This document shows, piece after piece, positions 1-6,279 of a stretch of DNA of 15,348 bases. A program made the position numbers and the translations under genes. This DNA is from Ghiorsea sp. (GTDB lineage Bacteria; Pseudomonadota; Zetaproteobacteria; Mariprofundales; Mariprofundaceae), in assembly GCA_027019685.1 (NCBI GenBank), contig JALUWH010000097.1, positions 1 through 15,348 on the forward strand, read 5' to 3'. The number at the start of each line of letters is the position of its first letter. Within the stretch, counting starts at the first letter, position 1. The notes under the pieces were generated by a model. The model searched no databases and had not been told where the DNA came from. It saw only the letters and a program-made list of their open reading frames with translations.

Positions 1-2
1 TA

Positions 3-149
3 TTCGGAGAAGGTCTTGGTGAGCGGATTACAAATATAGATAAAATAGAACAACCGTTATGGAGAAGGGTTCTCAATCTATGTGTTTTGCTGTTGGTAAT
101 AATGGTAATTAGCGGGGTATTTTATTATCTATTTAGTTATGCTTTATAG
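3..149 (+). CDS. C-terminal end of an unidentified membrane-anchored protein (5' partial)
   Basis: An open frame enters from the left edge and runs 48 codons to a TAG stop at 147-149; the other two plus frames hit stops within the first 40 bases. The visible part has a polar stretch (FGEGLGERITNIDKIEQPLW), then RR, then a hydrophobic run of about 20 residues rich in L, V, I and Y that ends almost at the C-terminus (YYLFSYAL). This is what a last transmembrane helix looks like, with the arginines on the cytoplasmic side by the positive-inside rule. The family cannot be told from so short a tail. It points the same way as rpsB, but 247 bases of leader lie between, so it probably belongs to a separate transcription unit. 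Confidence 0.55.
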   Translation, partial: FGEGLGERITNIDKIEQPLWRRVLNLCVLLLVIMVISGVFYYLFSYAL

Positions 150-157
150 GAGTAAGA

Positions 158-214
158 ATGTATAACGCACAAAAAGGGGAGGCTACCCTTTTCACCTTCT
201 TTGATAGGAAATAA
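158..214 (+). CDS. possible 18-residue leader ORF
   Basis: ATG at 158 follows AGGAG (148-152) by five bases, a well-placed Shine-Dalgarno that overlaps the TAG stop of the upstream gene. The frame gives MYNAQKGEATLFTFFDRK and ends at TAA 212-214. The ORF contains the AAAAGGG/CCCTTTT inverted repeat (172-192), so its translation would disturb that hairpin. It may be a tiny translationally coupled gene or a leader peptide, or the good ribosome binding site may be chance. No family is recognised, and the only evidence is the start signal. Confidence 0.25.
   Translation: MYNAQKGEATLFTFFDRK
172..192 (+). terminator. weak hairpin after the upstream gene, possible terminator
   Basis: AAAAGGG (172-178) pairs perfectly with CCCTTTT (186-192) around a seven-base loop. 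The U-rich part is inside the stem, and only CACCTTCTTT follows, so this is a poor intrinsic terminator. It lies 22 bases after the stop of the partial gene, which is where its terminator would be expected. Confidence 0.3.
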
Positions 215-227
215 ACTCGAACGAGTT
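214..227. repeat. 14-bp perfect palindrome in the rpsB leader
   Basis: AACTCG-AA-CGAGTT is an exact inverted repeat with a two-base centre. As RNA it would be a short 5-bp hairpin with a GAAC loop; as DNA it has the form of an operator half-site pair. It lies about 50 bases upstream of the candidate rpsB -35 box. Nothing in the sequence says which protein, if any, binds it. Confidence 0.35.
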
Positions 228-275
228 AAGTGAGGCATGAAAAATGTGTCATGAATAGGTTGTGGCGCGTGAGGA

Positions 276-303
276 TTGACACGGCAGGGATTCTGAGTAG
301 AAA
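276..303 (+). promoter_or_regulatory. candidate promoter for rpsB-tsf
   Basis: A perfect -35 hexamer TTGACA (276-281) is followed after 16 bases by TAGAAA (298-303), four of six matches to TATAAT. Transcription would start near 310, giving an untranslated leader of about 85 bases that contains the 320-365 hairpin. It is the only consensus -35 between the upstream gene and rpsB. The weak -10 keeps this uncertain. Confidence 0.4.
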
Positions 304-319
304 GCGCAACCAATTCGCA

Positions 320-365
320 CACGCTTCTTCCGTTGTGCCCTAGAGAAATGGGGATTGGAAGCGTG
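320..365 (+). promoter_or_regulatory. hairpin in the rpsB mRNA leader, possible S2 autoregulatory site
   Basis: CACGCTTC (320-327) pairs over eight consecutive bases with GAAGCGTG (358-365). Inside, CCC (338-340) can pair with GGG (350-352) as a second stem-loop. The structure ends 18 bases before the rpsB Shine-Dalgarno. In Escherichia coli, ribosomal protein S2 represses its own operon through the rpsB leader; the position here suggests the same role. I cannot show that this fold matches a known S2 leader family. Confidence 0.4.
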
Positions 366-396
366 GAGGAAATAATAACAATCGGAGCACATTAAA

Positions 397-1221
397 ATGT
401 CTCAATTTACTATGAAAGCACTGCTAGAAGCAGGCGTACACTTTGGTCACCAAACCCGTCGTTGGAACCCTAAAATGGCACCATACATTTTCGGTTCACG
501 TAACGGTATCCACATCATTGACCTACAAAAAACATTGCGTATGGCAAACGAATCTTATGATTTTATGCGTGAACTAGCTGCTGCTGGTGGACGTGTATTG
601 TTCGTGGGCACTAAACGTCAAGCGCGTGATGCAGTAAAAGAAGAGTCATCTCGTGCAGGTCAATACTACGTGAACCATCGTTGGTTGGGCGGTATGTTGA
701 CCAACTTCCAAACAGTACAACAATCTGTGCGCAAAATGAAAGAATTAAAGCGCAAAAAAGAAGAAGGTATTTTTGACCTTATCACCAAAAAAGAAGCATT
801 AAAATTACAAAACGACCTTGATAAGCTTGAACGCACATTGGGTGGTGTTGAAGAAATGACGCACTTGCCAGATTGCTTGTTTGTGATTGATGTGCAAAAA
901 GAAGAGTTGGCTGTGAAAGAAGCACAAAAATTGGGTATCCCAGTTGTGGCTGTTGTGGATTCAAACTGTAACCCAACAGGTATTGATTATGTTGTTCCAG
1001 GTAATGATGATGCGATTCGTGCTGTGCGTTTATTCTGCAGTAAAATTGCAGATGCAATCATTGAAGGCACTGAAACTTTCCACTTGGAAAATGCTGAAGA
1101 TGGTGCTGACATCATCGAACAAATGGCAAACCAAGCTGAAGAAGCTGTAGAAGCACCAGTGGAAGAAGTCGCTGAAAAACCTGCGGAAGAAGCTGCACCA
1201 GCTACTGAAGCAAAAGCTTAA
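397..1221 (+). CDS. rpsB: 30S ribosomal protein S2
   Basis: S2 is a protein of the small ribosomal subunit, where it bridges head and body and is needed for S1 binding. The 274-residue product starts with the hallmark N-terminus (LLEAGVHFGHQTRRWNPKM). It continues with the family core: IHIIDLQKT, GTKRQARDAV, HRWLGGMLTNF near residues 90-100, and PVVAVVDSNCNPTGIDYVVPGNDDA near 180-205. It is longer than the E. coli protein (241 residues) because of a tail after about residue 228 made almost only of Ala, Glu, Pro and Val, a low-complexity extension common in S2. ATG 397 has GGAG (384-387) nine bases upstream. It is the first gene of the rpsB-tsf pair and probably sets EF-Ts levels by shared transcription. 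Confidence 0.98.
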   Translation: MSQFTMKALLEAGVHFGHQTRRWNPKMAPYIFGSRNGIHIIDLQKTLRMANESYDFMRELAAAGGRVLFVGTKRQARDAVKEESSRAGQYYVNHRWLGGMLTNFQTVQQSVRKMKELKRKKEEGIFDLITKKEALKLQNDLDKLERTLGGVEEMTHLPDCLFVIDVQKEELAVKEAQKLGIPVVAVVDSNCNPTGIDYVVPGNDDAIRAVRLFCSKIADAIIEGTETFHLENAEDGADIIEQMANQAEEAVEAPVEEVAEKPAEEAAPATEAKA

Positions 1222-1261
1222 ATCGAAAAGCATAACCTAATAAAATTTATACATAGCTAGA

Positions 1262-1279
1262 ACGCGCCGAAAGGCGCGT
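1262..1279 (+). promoter_or_regulatory. GAAA-tetraloop hairpin between rpsB and tsf
   Basis: ACGCGCC (1262-1268) and GGCGCGT (1273-1279) form a perfect seven-base stem capped by a GAAA tetraloop, a very stable RNA fold. It is followed by CAATTGG rather than a run of T, so it is not a normal intrinsic terminator. It may cause pausing or partial attenuation, or protect the upstream rpsB message from 3' decay. The tsf Shine-Dalgarno begins ten bases later. Confidence 0.55.
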
Positions 1280-1298
1280 CAATTGGATGGAGATAGAA

Positions 1299-2189
1299 AT
1301 GGCAATTACAGCTGCTGACGTAAAAAAACTGCGCGAAGCAACAGGCGCAGGCATGATGGATTGTAAAAAAGCACTCACTGAAGTGGGTGGTGATTTTGAT
1401 GCTGGCGTAGACTACTTACGTAAAAAAGGTCTAGGCGCTGCAGAGAAAAAAGCAGGGCGTGTTGCAGCAGAAGGTATTGTGGCAACAAAAACCAATGGTA
1501 ATGCTGCGGTAGTATTGGAAGTGAATGCTGAAACTGACTTTGTAAGTAAAAATGACCAGTTTGTAGCATTTGTAGATAAACTGGCTGGTTTTATTCTTGA
1601 GAAACGTCCAGCAGATGTAGCTTCATTGTTGGCAATGGATTTTGATGCTGGTTTAACCGTTGAGCAAACATTATCACAATTGATTGCAACCATTGGTGAG
1701 AACATGAGCGTTCGCCGTTTCCAAGTTTTGGAAACCAATGGTGTGGTTTCTGGTTATATTCACGGTGCAGGTAAAATTGGTGTGTTGGTTGCTGTTGAAG
1801 GCGAAGCTGATGACGCGCTGGCAACAATTGCACGTAATGTTGCTATGCATGTTGCAGCGGTAAACCCTGATTTTATTTCTCGTGATTCTGTGACTGATGA
1901 AGCGATTGAACGGGAGCGTAAAGTGTTGACTGAGCGTGCGTTGGCAAGCGGTAAACCTGAAGCGATTGTTGAGAAAATTGTTGCAGGGCAAATGAATAAG
2001 TTTTATTCAGAAAACTGCTTGTTGGATCAAGCTTTTGTGATGGATACTGATAAAACTGTTGCTCAAGCTGTGTCTGGTGTCCAATCAGGTGCAAAAGTAG
2101 TTGCAGTTGCTCGCTTTGCTTTGGGTGAAGGTATCGAGAAAAAAGAAGAGGATTTTGCTGCTGAAGTTGCAGCACAAATCAAAGGCTAA
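1299..2189 (+). CDS. tsf: translation elongation factor Ts
   Basis: EF-Ts is the cytosolic guanine nucleotide exchange factor that releases GDP from EF-Tu. The N-terminal UBA-like domain is unmistakable (residues 1-50, VKKLREATGAGMMDCKKAL). It is followed by the EF-Tu contact motif TDFVSKN (residues 79-85) with the conserved Asp-Phe pair. The dimerisation core follows, including the conserved MHVAA segment and the repeat near the C-terminus. Length is 296 residues, close to the E. coli 283. An upstream in-frame ATG at 1287 would add MEIE, but it overlaps the Shine-Dalgarno GGAG (1289-1292). ATG 1299, six bases after that site, gives the canonical MAITAADVKK start, so I chose it. It is cotranscribed with rpsB. 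Confidence 0.97.
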   Translation: MAITAADVKKLREATGAGMMDCKKALTEVGGDFDAGVDYLRKKGLGAAEKKAGRVAAEGIVATKTNGNAAVVLEVNAETDFVSKNDQFVAFVDKLAGFILEKRPADVASLLAMDFDAGLTVEQTLSQLIATIGENMSVRRFQVLETNGVVSGYIHGAGKIGVLVAVEGEADDALATIARNVAMHVAAVNPDFISRDSVTDEAIERERKVLTERALASGKPEAIVEKIVAGQMNKFYSENCLLDQAFVMDTDKTVAQAVSGVQSGAKVVAVARFALGEGIEKKEEDFAAEVAAQIKG

Positions 2190-2212
2190 TCACAAGTTAA
2201 ACAATTATGATT

Positions 2213-2250
2213 GCCTCAGGTTTGTTTTTGAGCAAGCTTGAGGCATCTTA
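2213..2250 (+). terminator. strong hairpin after tsf, incomplete terminator or attenuator
   Basis: GCCTCAGGTTTG (2213-2224) pairs along all 12 bases, with two G-U wobbles, with CAAGCTTGAGGC (2233-2244) around a TTTTTGAG loop. What follows is ATCTTAAATTTTTAAA, so the U-run is displaced by eight bases and broken by A. This is either a leaky terminator that ends part of the rpsB-tsf transcripts and lets some reach pyrH, or an RNA stability or processing element. No convincing separate pyrH promoter was found after it. Confidence 0.5.
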
Positions 2251-2295
2251 AATTTTTAAAGACGCATGTTGGTATCAAAGCTTTAAGGAGTTCGT

Positions 2296-3018
2296 ATGGC
2301 ATCAAGCACCAAATATAAACGGGTATTACTCAAGCTATCTGGTGAGGTATTGATGGGTCAAAGTGGTTATGGTATTGATCCCGATACTATTAATCGTTTG
2401 GCGAGCGAGCTGATTGAAGTGCGAGATAGCAAGGTGGACTTAGCTATTGTGATTGGCGGTGGTAATATATTCCGTGGTAATATGGGTACGGCTTCTGGCA
2501 TGGACAGAGCAAGTGCTGACTATATGGGTATGATGGCAACGGTGATGAATGCGATTGCCTTGCAAGATGCGTTGGAACGACAAGGCGCTAAAGTTCGTGT
2601 GATTTCTGCGTTGCATGTTAAAGAAGTAGCAGAACCTTACATTCGTAGACGCGCCGTGCGTCACCTTGAAAAAGGTCGGATTCTTATTTTTGCCTCAGGT
2701 ACAGGCAATCCTTATTTTACAACAGATACAGCCGCGAGTTTGCGTGCGATGGAAATCAATGCAGATGTGGTGCTTAAAGGCACTAAAGTAGATGGTGTTT
2801 ATACGGCTGACCCAGTTAAAGATCCATCCGCAACACGTTATGATACGCTGACATTTACAGAGGCATTAACCAAACAATTGGGCGTGATGGATGCCACAGC
2901 TATGTCATTATGCCGAGATAATCAAATGCCTATTGTGGTGTTCGATGTGACCACGCAAGGGCAAATGTTAAAAGCTGTGATGGGCGAGTCTGTGGGCACA
3001 GTAGTTCAGGAGAGTTGA
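2296..3018 (+). CDS. pyrH: uridylate (UMP) kinase
   Basis: PyrH phosphorylates UMP to UDP with ATP in pyrimidine nucleotide synthesis, as a cytosolic hexamer of the amino acid kinase fold. It is unrelated to eukaryotic UMP/CMP kinases. The 240-residue product shows KLSGE at residues 13-17, the glycine-rich GGGNIFRG at 54-61, FASGTGNPYFTTDTAA (the PyrH signature for UMP binding, near 133-148), and KGTKVDGVYTADP (near 160-172) for ATP binding. Length matches the family (E. coli 241). The start follows AAGGAG (2285-2290) by five bases. The gap to frr is a single base, so the two are almost certainly one transcript with coupled translation. Confidence 0.97.
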   Translation: MASSTKYKRVLLKLSGEVLMGQSGYGIDPDTINRLASELIEVRDSKVDLAIVIGGGNIFRGNMGTASGMDRASADYMGMMATVMNAIALQDALERQGAKVRVISALHVKEVAEPYIRRRAVRHLEKGRILIFASGTGNPYFTTDTAASLRAMEINADVVLKGTKVDGVYTADPVKDPSATRYDTLTFTEALTKQLGVMDATAMSLCRDNQMPIVVFDVTTQGQMLKAVMGESVGTVVQES

Positions 3019-3019
3019 A

Positions 3020-3565
3020 ATGTTCGAAGATTTGAAAGAACGGATGAATAAAACGATTTCGGCGCTAAAAACAGACTTGGCAACAATTCGTACAGGTCGT
3101 GCGAATGCAGCTCTGTTAGATCACGTGCGTGTTCCATATTATGGTTCAGATGTTCCTGTGAGCCAAATAGGCAGTATTTCAGTGCCTGAGCCACGTATTT
3201 TGATGATTACACCGTGGGAAAAGGCTGTGTTAAAAGACTTGGAAAAAGCATTGTTAGCTTCTGATTTGGGTTTAACGCCTTCCAATGATGGTGAGGTGAT
3301 TCGTCTTATTTTACCAGAGTTAACAGAAGACCGCCGCAAAGAATTTGTAAAACAAGCCAAATCACTATCTGAAAAATCAAAAGTATCATTGCGAAATTTA
3401 CGTCGTGATGCCAATGAAGCAGTGAAAAAGCAGGTGAAAGAAGAAGGTTTACCTGAAGATGAATCCAAACGTTTGCAGGATGAAATTCAGAAAATTACAG
3501 ATAGCTTTGTCAAAGAAGTGGATGCTGTGATTGAGAAAAAAGAACAGGATATTTTAACTGTTTAA
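3020..3565 (+). CDS. frr: ribosome recycling factor
   Basis: RRF acts with EF-G to split the post-termination 70S complex and free mRNA and tRNA. The 181-residue protein (E. coli 185) has the family layout. A long helix of domain I opens it (LKTDLATIRTGRANAALLD, residues 16-34), and a small beta domain II follows (about 35-105, PYYGSDVPVSQIGSISVPEPR). The returning helices of domain I include the signature LTEDRRKEFVKQAK and LRNLRRDAN. AGGAG (3008-3012) lies seven bases before ATG 3020, inside the end of pyrH. Its stop TAA shares one base with the uppS start codon. Confidence 0.97.
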   Translation: MFEDLKERMNKTISALKTDLATIRTGRANAALLDHVRVPYYGSDVPVSQIGSISVPEPRILMITPWEKAVLKDLEKALLASDLGLTPSNDGEVIRLILPELTEDRRKEFVKQAKSLSEKSKVSLRNLRRDANEAVKKQVKEEGLPEDESKRLQDEIQKITDSFVKEVDAVIEKKEQDILTV

Positions 3566-4332
3566 TGTCTTCTGCTGAAGGGCTGTCGTCACAACGTGTG
3601 CCCAAACATGTTGCTATTATCATGGATGGGAATGGTCGCTGGGCAAAAGCTCAGGGGCTCTCTCGTCTTGAAGGACATAAGCAAGGTGCCAAGCGCCTTA
3701 GGGATGTGATTCAATGGGCAAAAGATGCAGGTGTAAAACAAGTTTCATTGTATGCTTTTTCCACAGAGAACTGGAAACGTCCCAAGTTAGAAATTGCAGG
3801 TTTGATGACACTTTTAGCAACAATGTTGCCTTTAGAAGTGCCCAAAATGCAAGAGAAAGGGGCTAGGCTTTTAATCTTAGGTGATATATCCAAGTTTCCA
3901 TGGATAGCACGTCGAGCTTTAAATAAGGCTGTGCAAGCCACAAAAGATAATACAGAAGTTGATGTGATTTTATGTCTAAATTACGGTGGTCAACAAGAGA
4001 TTGTTGATGGCGTAAAGTCTTTTTATACATCCTTTGATGATGAGCAAACGCGTGCCAAGGCTTTTTCTGAGCTTACCCCCGAAACACTTTATCAATTTTT
4101 AGGTAGGGATGATATTTTACCTGTAGATTTATTGATTCGTACGGGTGGTGAAAAACGTATCTCCAACTTTCACTTGTGGGACGCTGCATATGCGGAGCTC
4201 TATTTTACAGATACCAATTGGCCAGCATACAGTCAGCAAGACCTGACTGATGCTTTGCAAGATTTTGCGCATCGGGAACGCCGTTTTGGTAAGACCAGTG
4301 AACAGGTTCAGGTAGGTGATGTTGATGAGTGA
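3565..4332 (+). CDS. uppS: undecaprenyl diphosphate synthase (cis-prenyltransferase)
   Basis: UppS adds eight isopentenyl units in cis to farnesyl diphosphate, making the C55 lipid carrier for peptidoglycan and O-antigen. The 255-residue product has HVAIIMDGNGRWA (residues 15-27), whose Asp21 corresponds to the catalytic Asp26 of E. coli. It then has YAFSTENW (near 70) and the C-terminal RTGGEKRISNF...YAELYF block that binds the IPP diphosphate and Mg2+. The ATG overlaps the frr stop by one base (TAATG) and has no good Shine-Dalgarno at normal distance, so it is probably translated by ribosomes that have just finished frr. Its substrate comes ultimately from dxr, two genes on. Confidence 0.96.
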   Translation: MSSAEGLSSQRVPKHVAIIMDGNGRWAKAQGLSRLEGHKQGAKRLRDVIQWAKDAGVKQVSLYAFSTENWKRPKLEIAGLMTLLATMLPLEVPKMQEKGARLLILGDISKFPWIARRALNKAVQATKDNTEVDVILCLNYGGQQEIVDGVKSFYTSFDDEQTRAKAFSELTPETLYQFLGRDDILPVDLLIRTGGEKRISNFHLWDAAYAELYFTDTNWPAYSQQDLTDALQDFAHRERRFGKTSEQVQVGDVDE

Positions 4333-5122
4333 ACTTAAGAAGCGGGTTATCACAGCAGTTTTCTTAATTGCAGGGGCAGTATATTGGATGTTTTATACAT
4401 CAGAGGGTGTATTTAACTTGCTCACCGTAGGTTTGGGTTTGTTGGCAGTTGTAGAGCTACTTGCCATGCTTTCTTTGGGTGTGGGGCTGCTTTATGTAGT
4501 CACCTTGGCAATTCCTAGTTTGTTTTGGATTTGGAGTTCAGATACAATTCCCGTATTATTTCCTTTGTTAACCCCATTGGTTCTTTGGTTACTTATTTTC
4601 TTAGCCACACATAGACACAATAACACACCTGAACACTTTGCACGTTTTGTGTATTTACAAAGCATGACCATGTTATTGATGTTATTTTGTTATACTTTAA
4701 TTGAAGTTCATCATTTGCCAGATGGTATTTTGTTTTTATCGGGTGCTTTTTTGGGTGTGTGGGCAGCAGATATTGCAGCTTATTTCACAGGTAAAGCTAT
4801 GGGTAAGAACAAGCTTTGCCCATCAATTAGCCCTGGTAAAAGTGTAGAAGGTTTTATGGGTGGTTTGTTTTTTGGTACGTTAACAGCGGCTGTTTTTTGG
4901 GTGCAAATGTTAGCTATGCCGATGTTGACCGCGCTAGTGTTGGCTTTGTTATTGGTGGTAATTTCTGTGGCTGGTGATTTGGGCGAATCGGCATTGAAAC
5001 GTGCGGTAGGTGTTAAAGATAGTGGCCGCATGCTGCCAGGGCATGGTGGTATTTTAGACAGAATTGATGCTTTACTACCTTCGATTCCTTTTGTTGCCAT
5101 GTTGTGGATGGTGGTATCATGA
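4325..5122 (+). CDS. cdsA: phosphatidate cytidylyltransferase (CDP-diacylglycerol synthase)
   Basis: CdsA makes CDP-diacylglycerol from phosphatidic acid and CTP at the inner membrane, the branch point of phospholipid synthesis. The 265-residue protein is very hydrophobic, with about seven or eight membrane segments. It carries WAADIAAYFTGKAMGK and ISPGKSVEG in the middle. The family signature sits near the C-terminus: SALKRAVGVKDSG, then LPGHGGILDRIDALL, with the metal-binding aspartates. The frame is also open from GTG 4316 and ATG 4319. I chose ATG 4325 because AGGTG (4314-4318) lies six bases before it and MSELKKRV matches the usual short N-terminus. It overlaps the end of uppS by eight bases. 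Confidence 0.95.
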   Translation: MSELKKRVITAVFLIAGAVYWMFYTSEGVFNLLTVGLGLLAVVELLAMLSLGVGLLYVVTLAIPSLFWIWSSDTIPVLFPLLTPLVLWLLIFLATHRHNNTPEHFARFVYLQSMTMLLMLFCYTLIEVHHLPDGILFLSGAFLGVWAADIAAYFTGKAMGKNKLCPSISPGKSVEGFMGGLFFGTLTAAVFWVQMLAMPMLTALVLALLLVVISVAGDLGESALKRAVGVKDSGRMLPGHGGILDRIDALLPSIPFVAMLWMVVS

Positions 5123-6279
5123 ATAAACCCATGCAGTTAACCATTTTGGGTGCCACAGGTTCGATTGGTACGAGTACGATTGATGTGATGTTACGCCACC
5201 CTGAACAGTTTCAGGCTTATGCTTTGGTTGGACATAAAAATGTCACTTTAATGCAAAAACTTGCAGAACAAGTAAAGCCTGCCTTTGTTGTGATGACGGA
5301 TGAAGCAGCTTATCATGATTTAAAGGGTAAACTTCCTGCTACAACAAAACTTGAATATGGCATGGATGCTGCAGAAGCTGTCGCATCTGCAGATGAAGTG
5401 GATATGGTGATGGCAGCCATGGTTGGTTCGGCTGGTTTGCCTGCAACACTGGCTGCGGTTCGTGCGGGTAAACGTGTAGGGCTTGCCAATAAAGAGTGTT
5501 TGGTTACAGCAGGTCGTATTTTTATGCAGGCTGCTAAACAATATGGTGCAGAAGTTGTACCTGTGGATTCTGAACATGCTGCTGTGCATCAAGCATTGGC
5601 AGGTCACGATAGAGGCTCGGTTACACGGATTATTCTTACTGCATCAGGAGGTCCTTTTCGTAATCGTGATCCTGAAAGCTTAAAGAATATTACAGTTGAA
5701 GAAGCCGTTGCTCATCCGAATTGGAGCATGGGCGCGAAAATTAGCATTGATTCAGCAACCATGATGAATAAAGCACTGGAACTGATTGAAGCCAAATGGC
5801 TGTTTGATGCCAAAGCAGAGCAATTATCTGCTATTATTCATCCGCAAAGTATTGTGCATGCTATGGTAGAATATAGAGATGGTTCGGTATTGGCTCAACT
5901 TGCAATGCCTGATATGCGTTCGCCTATTGTATATGCTATGCAGGCAGAGCCACGGTTAGAGAGTGGCATTCCGTGGCTTGAGTTGGCACAAACGCAACCT
6001 TTAGAATTTCAAGCCATTGATGAAGCACGTTTTCCAGCCATGCGTTTGGTCAAAGCAGTGCTTGCAGGTGAAGATAGTTTAGCCATTGCTTTAAATGCTG
6101 CCAATGAAGTGGCAAATCAAGCTTTTCAAGATGGTAAGCATGGTTTTATGGATATTGTAAACACGGTTGAAAAAGTGATGGAAAGAACAACAGAGCAACC
6201 TGTTGAAACGCTTGAACAAGTTTGGCAGCTGGATAAGCAAGCACGTATTCAAGCTAAGGAAATGATTCCCCTATGTTAG
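5119..6279 (+). CDS. dxr: 1-deoxy-D-xylulose 5-phosphate reductoisomerase
   Basis: Dxr converts DXP to 2-C-methyl-D-erythritol 4-phosphate with NADPH, the committed step of the MEP isoprenoid pathway. The 386-residue product has the NADPH loop GATGSIG (residues 11-17) and the metal ligands Asp150 and Glu152 in VPVDSEH. It also has the phosphate-binding TASGGPFR (174-181) and SATMMNKALELIEA with Lys218 and Glu221, equivalent to E. coli Lys228 and Glu231. All catalytic residues are present. ATG 5119 overlaps the cdsA stop as ATGA. A GTG at 5104 would add five residues, and ATG 5131 would give the minimal MQLTILG start; 5119 fits the overlap best. Its product feeds UppS. Confidence 0.96.
   Translation: MNKPMQLTILGATGSIGTSTIDVMLRHPEQFQAYALVGHKNVTLMQKLAEQVKPAFVVMTDEAAYHDLKGKLPATTKLEYGMDAAEAVASADEVDMVMAAMVGSAGLPATLAAVRAGKRVGLANKECLVTAGRIFMQAAKQYGAEVVPVDSEHAAVHQALAGHDRGSVTRIILTASGGPFRNRDPESLKNITVEEAVAHPNWSMGAKISIDSATMMNKALELIEAKWLFDAKAEQLSAIIHPQSIVHAMVEYRDGSVLAQLAMPDMRSPIVYAMQAEPRLESGIPWLELAQTQPLEFQAIDEARFPAMRLVKAVLAGEDSLAIALNAANEVANQAFQDGKHGFMDIVNTVEKVMERTTEQPVETLEQVWQLDKQARIQAKEMIPLC

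Noticed and set aside
137..322. 61-codon minus-strand frame across the rpsB leader
   Set aside because: Cysteine-, proline- and histidine-scattered composition, no recognisable domain, and it runs antisense through the upstream gene's end and the leader hairpins; reads as chance.
1080..1221. Glu/Ala-rich repetitive end of rpsB as a possible frameshift or fusion
   Set aside because: Acidic, alanine-rich low-complexity tails are common on S2 proteins, and the frame is continuous to a normal stop.
1287..1298. Upstream ATG that would extend EF-Ts by four residues
   Set aside because: It overlaps the Shine-Dalgarno GGAG that serves ATG 1299, and the added MEIE is not part of the family N-terminus.
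2270..2278. Extended -10 like TGGTATCAA before pyrH
   Set aside because: The start point would fall on the pyrH Shine-Dalgarno itself, leaving no useful leader, and there is no -35 box.
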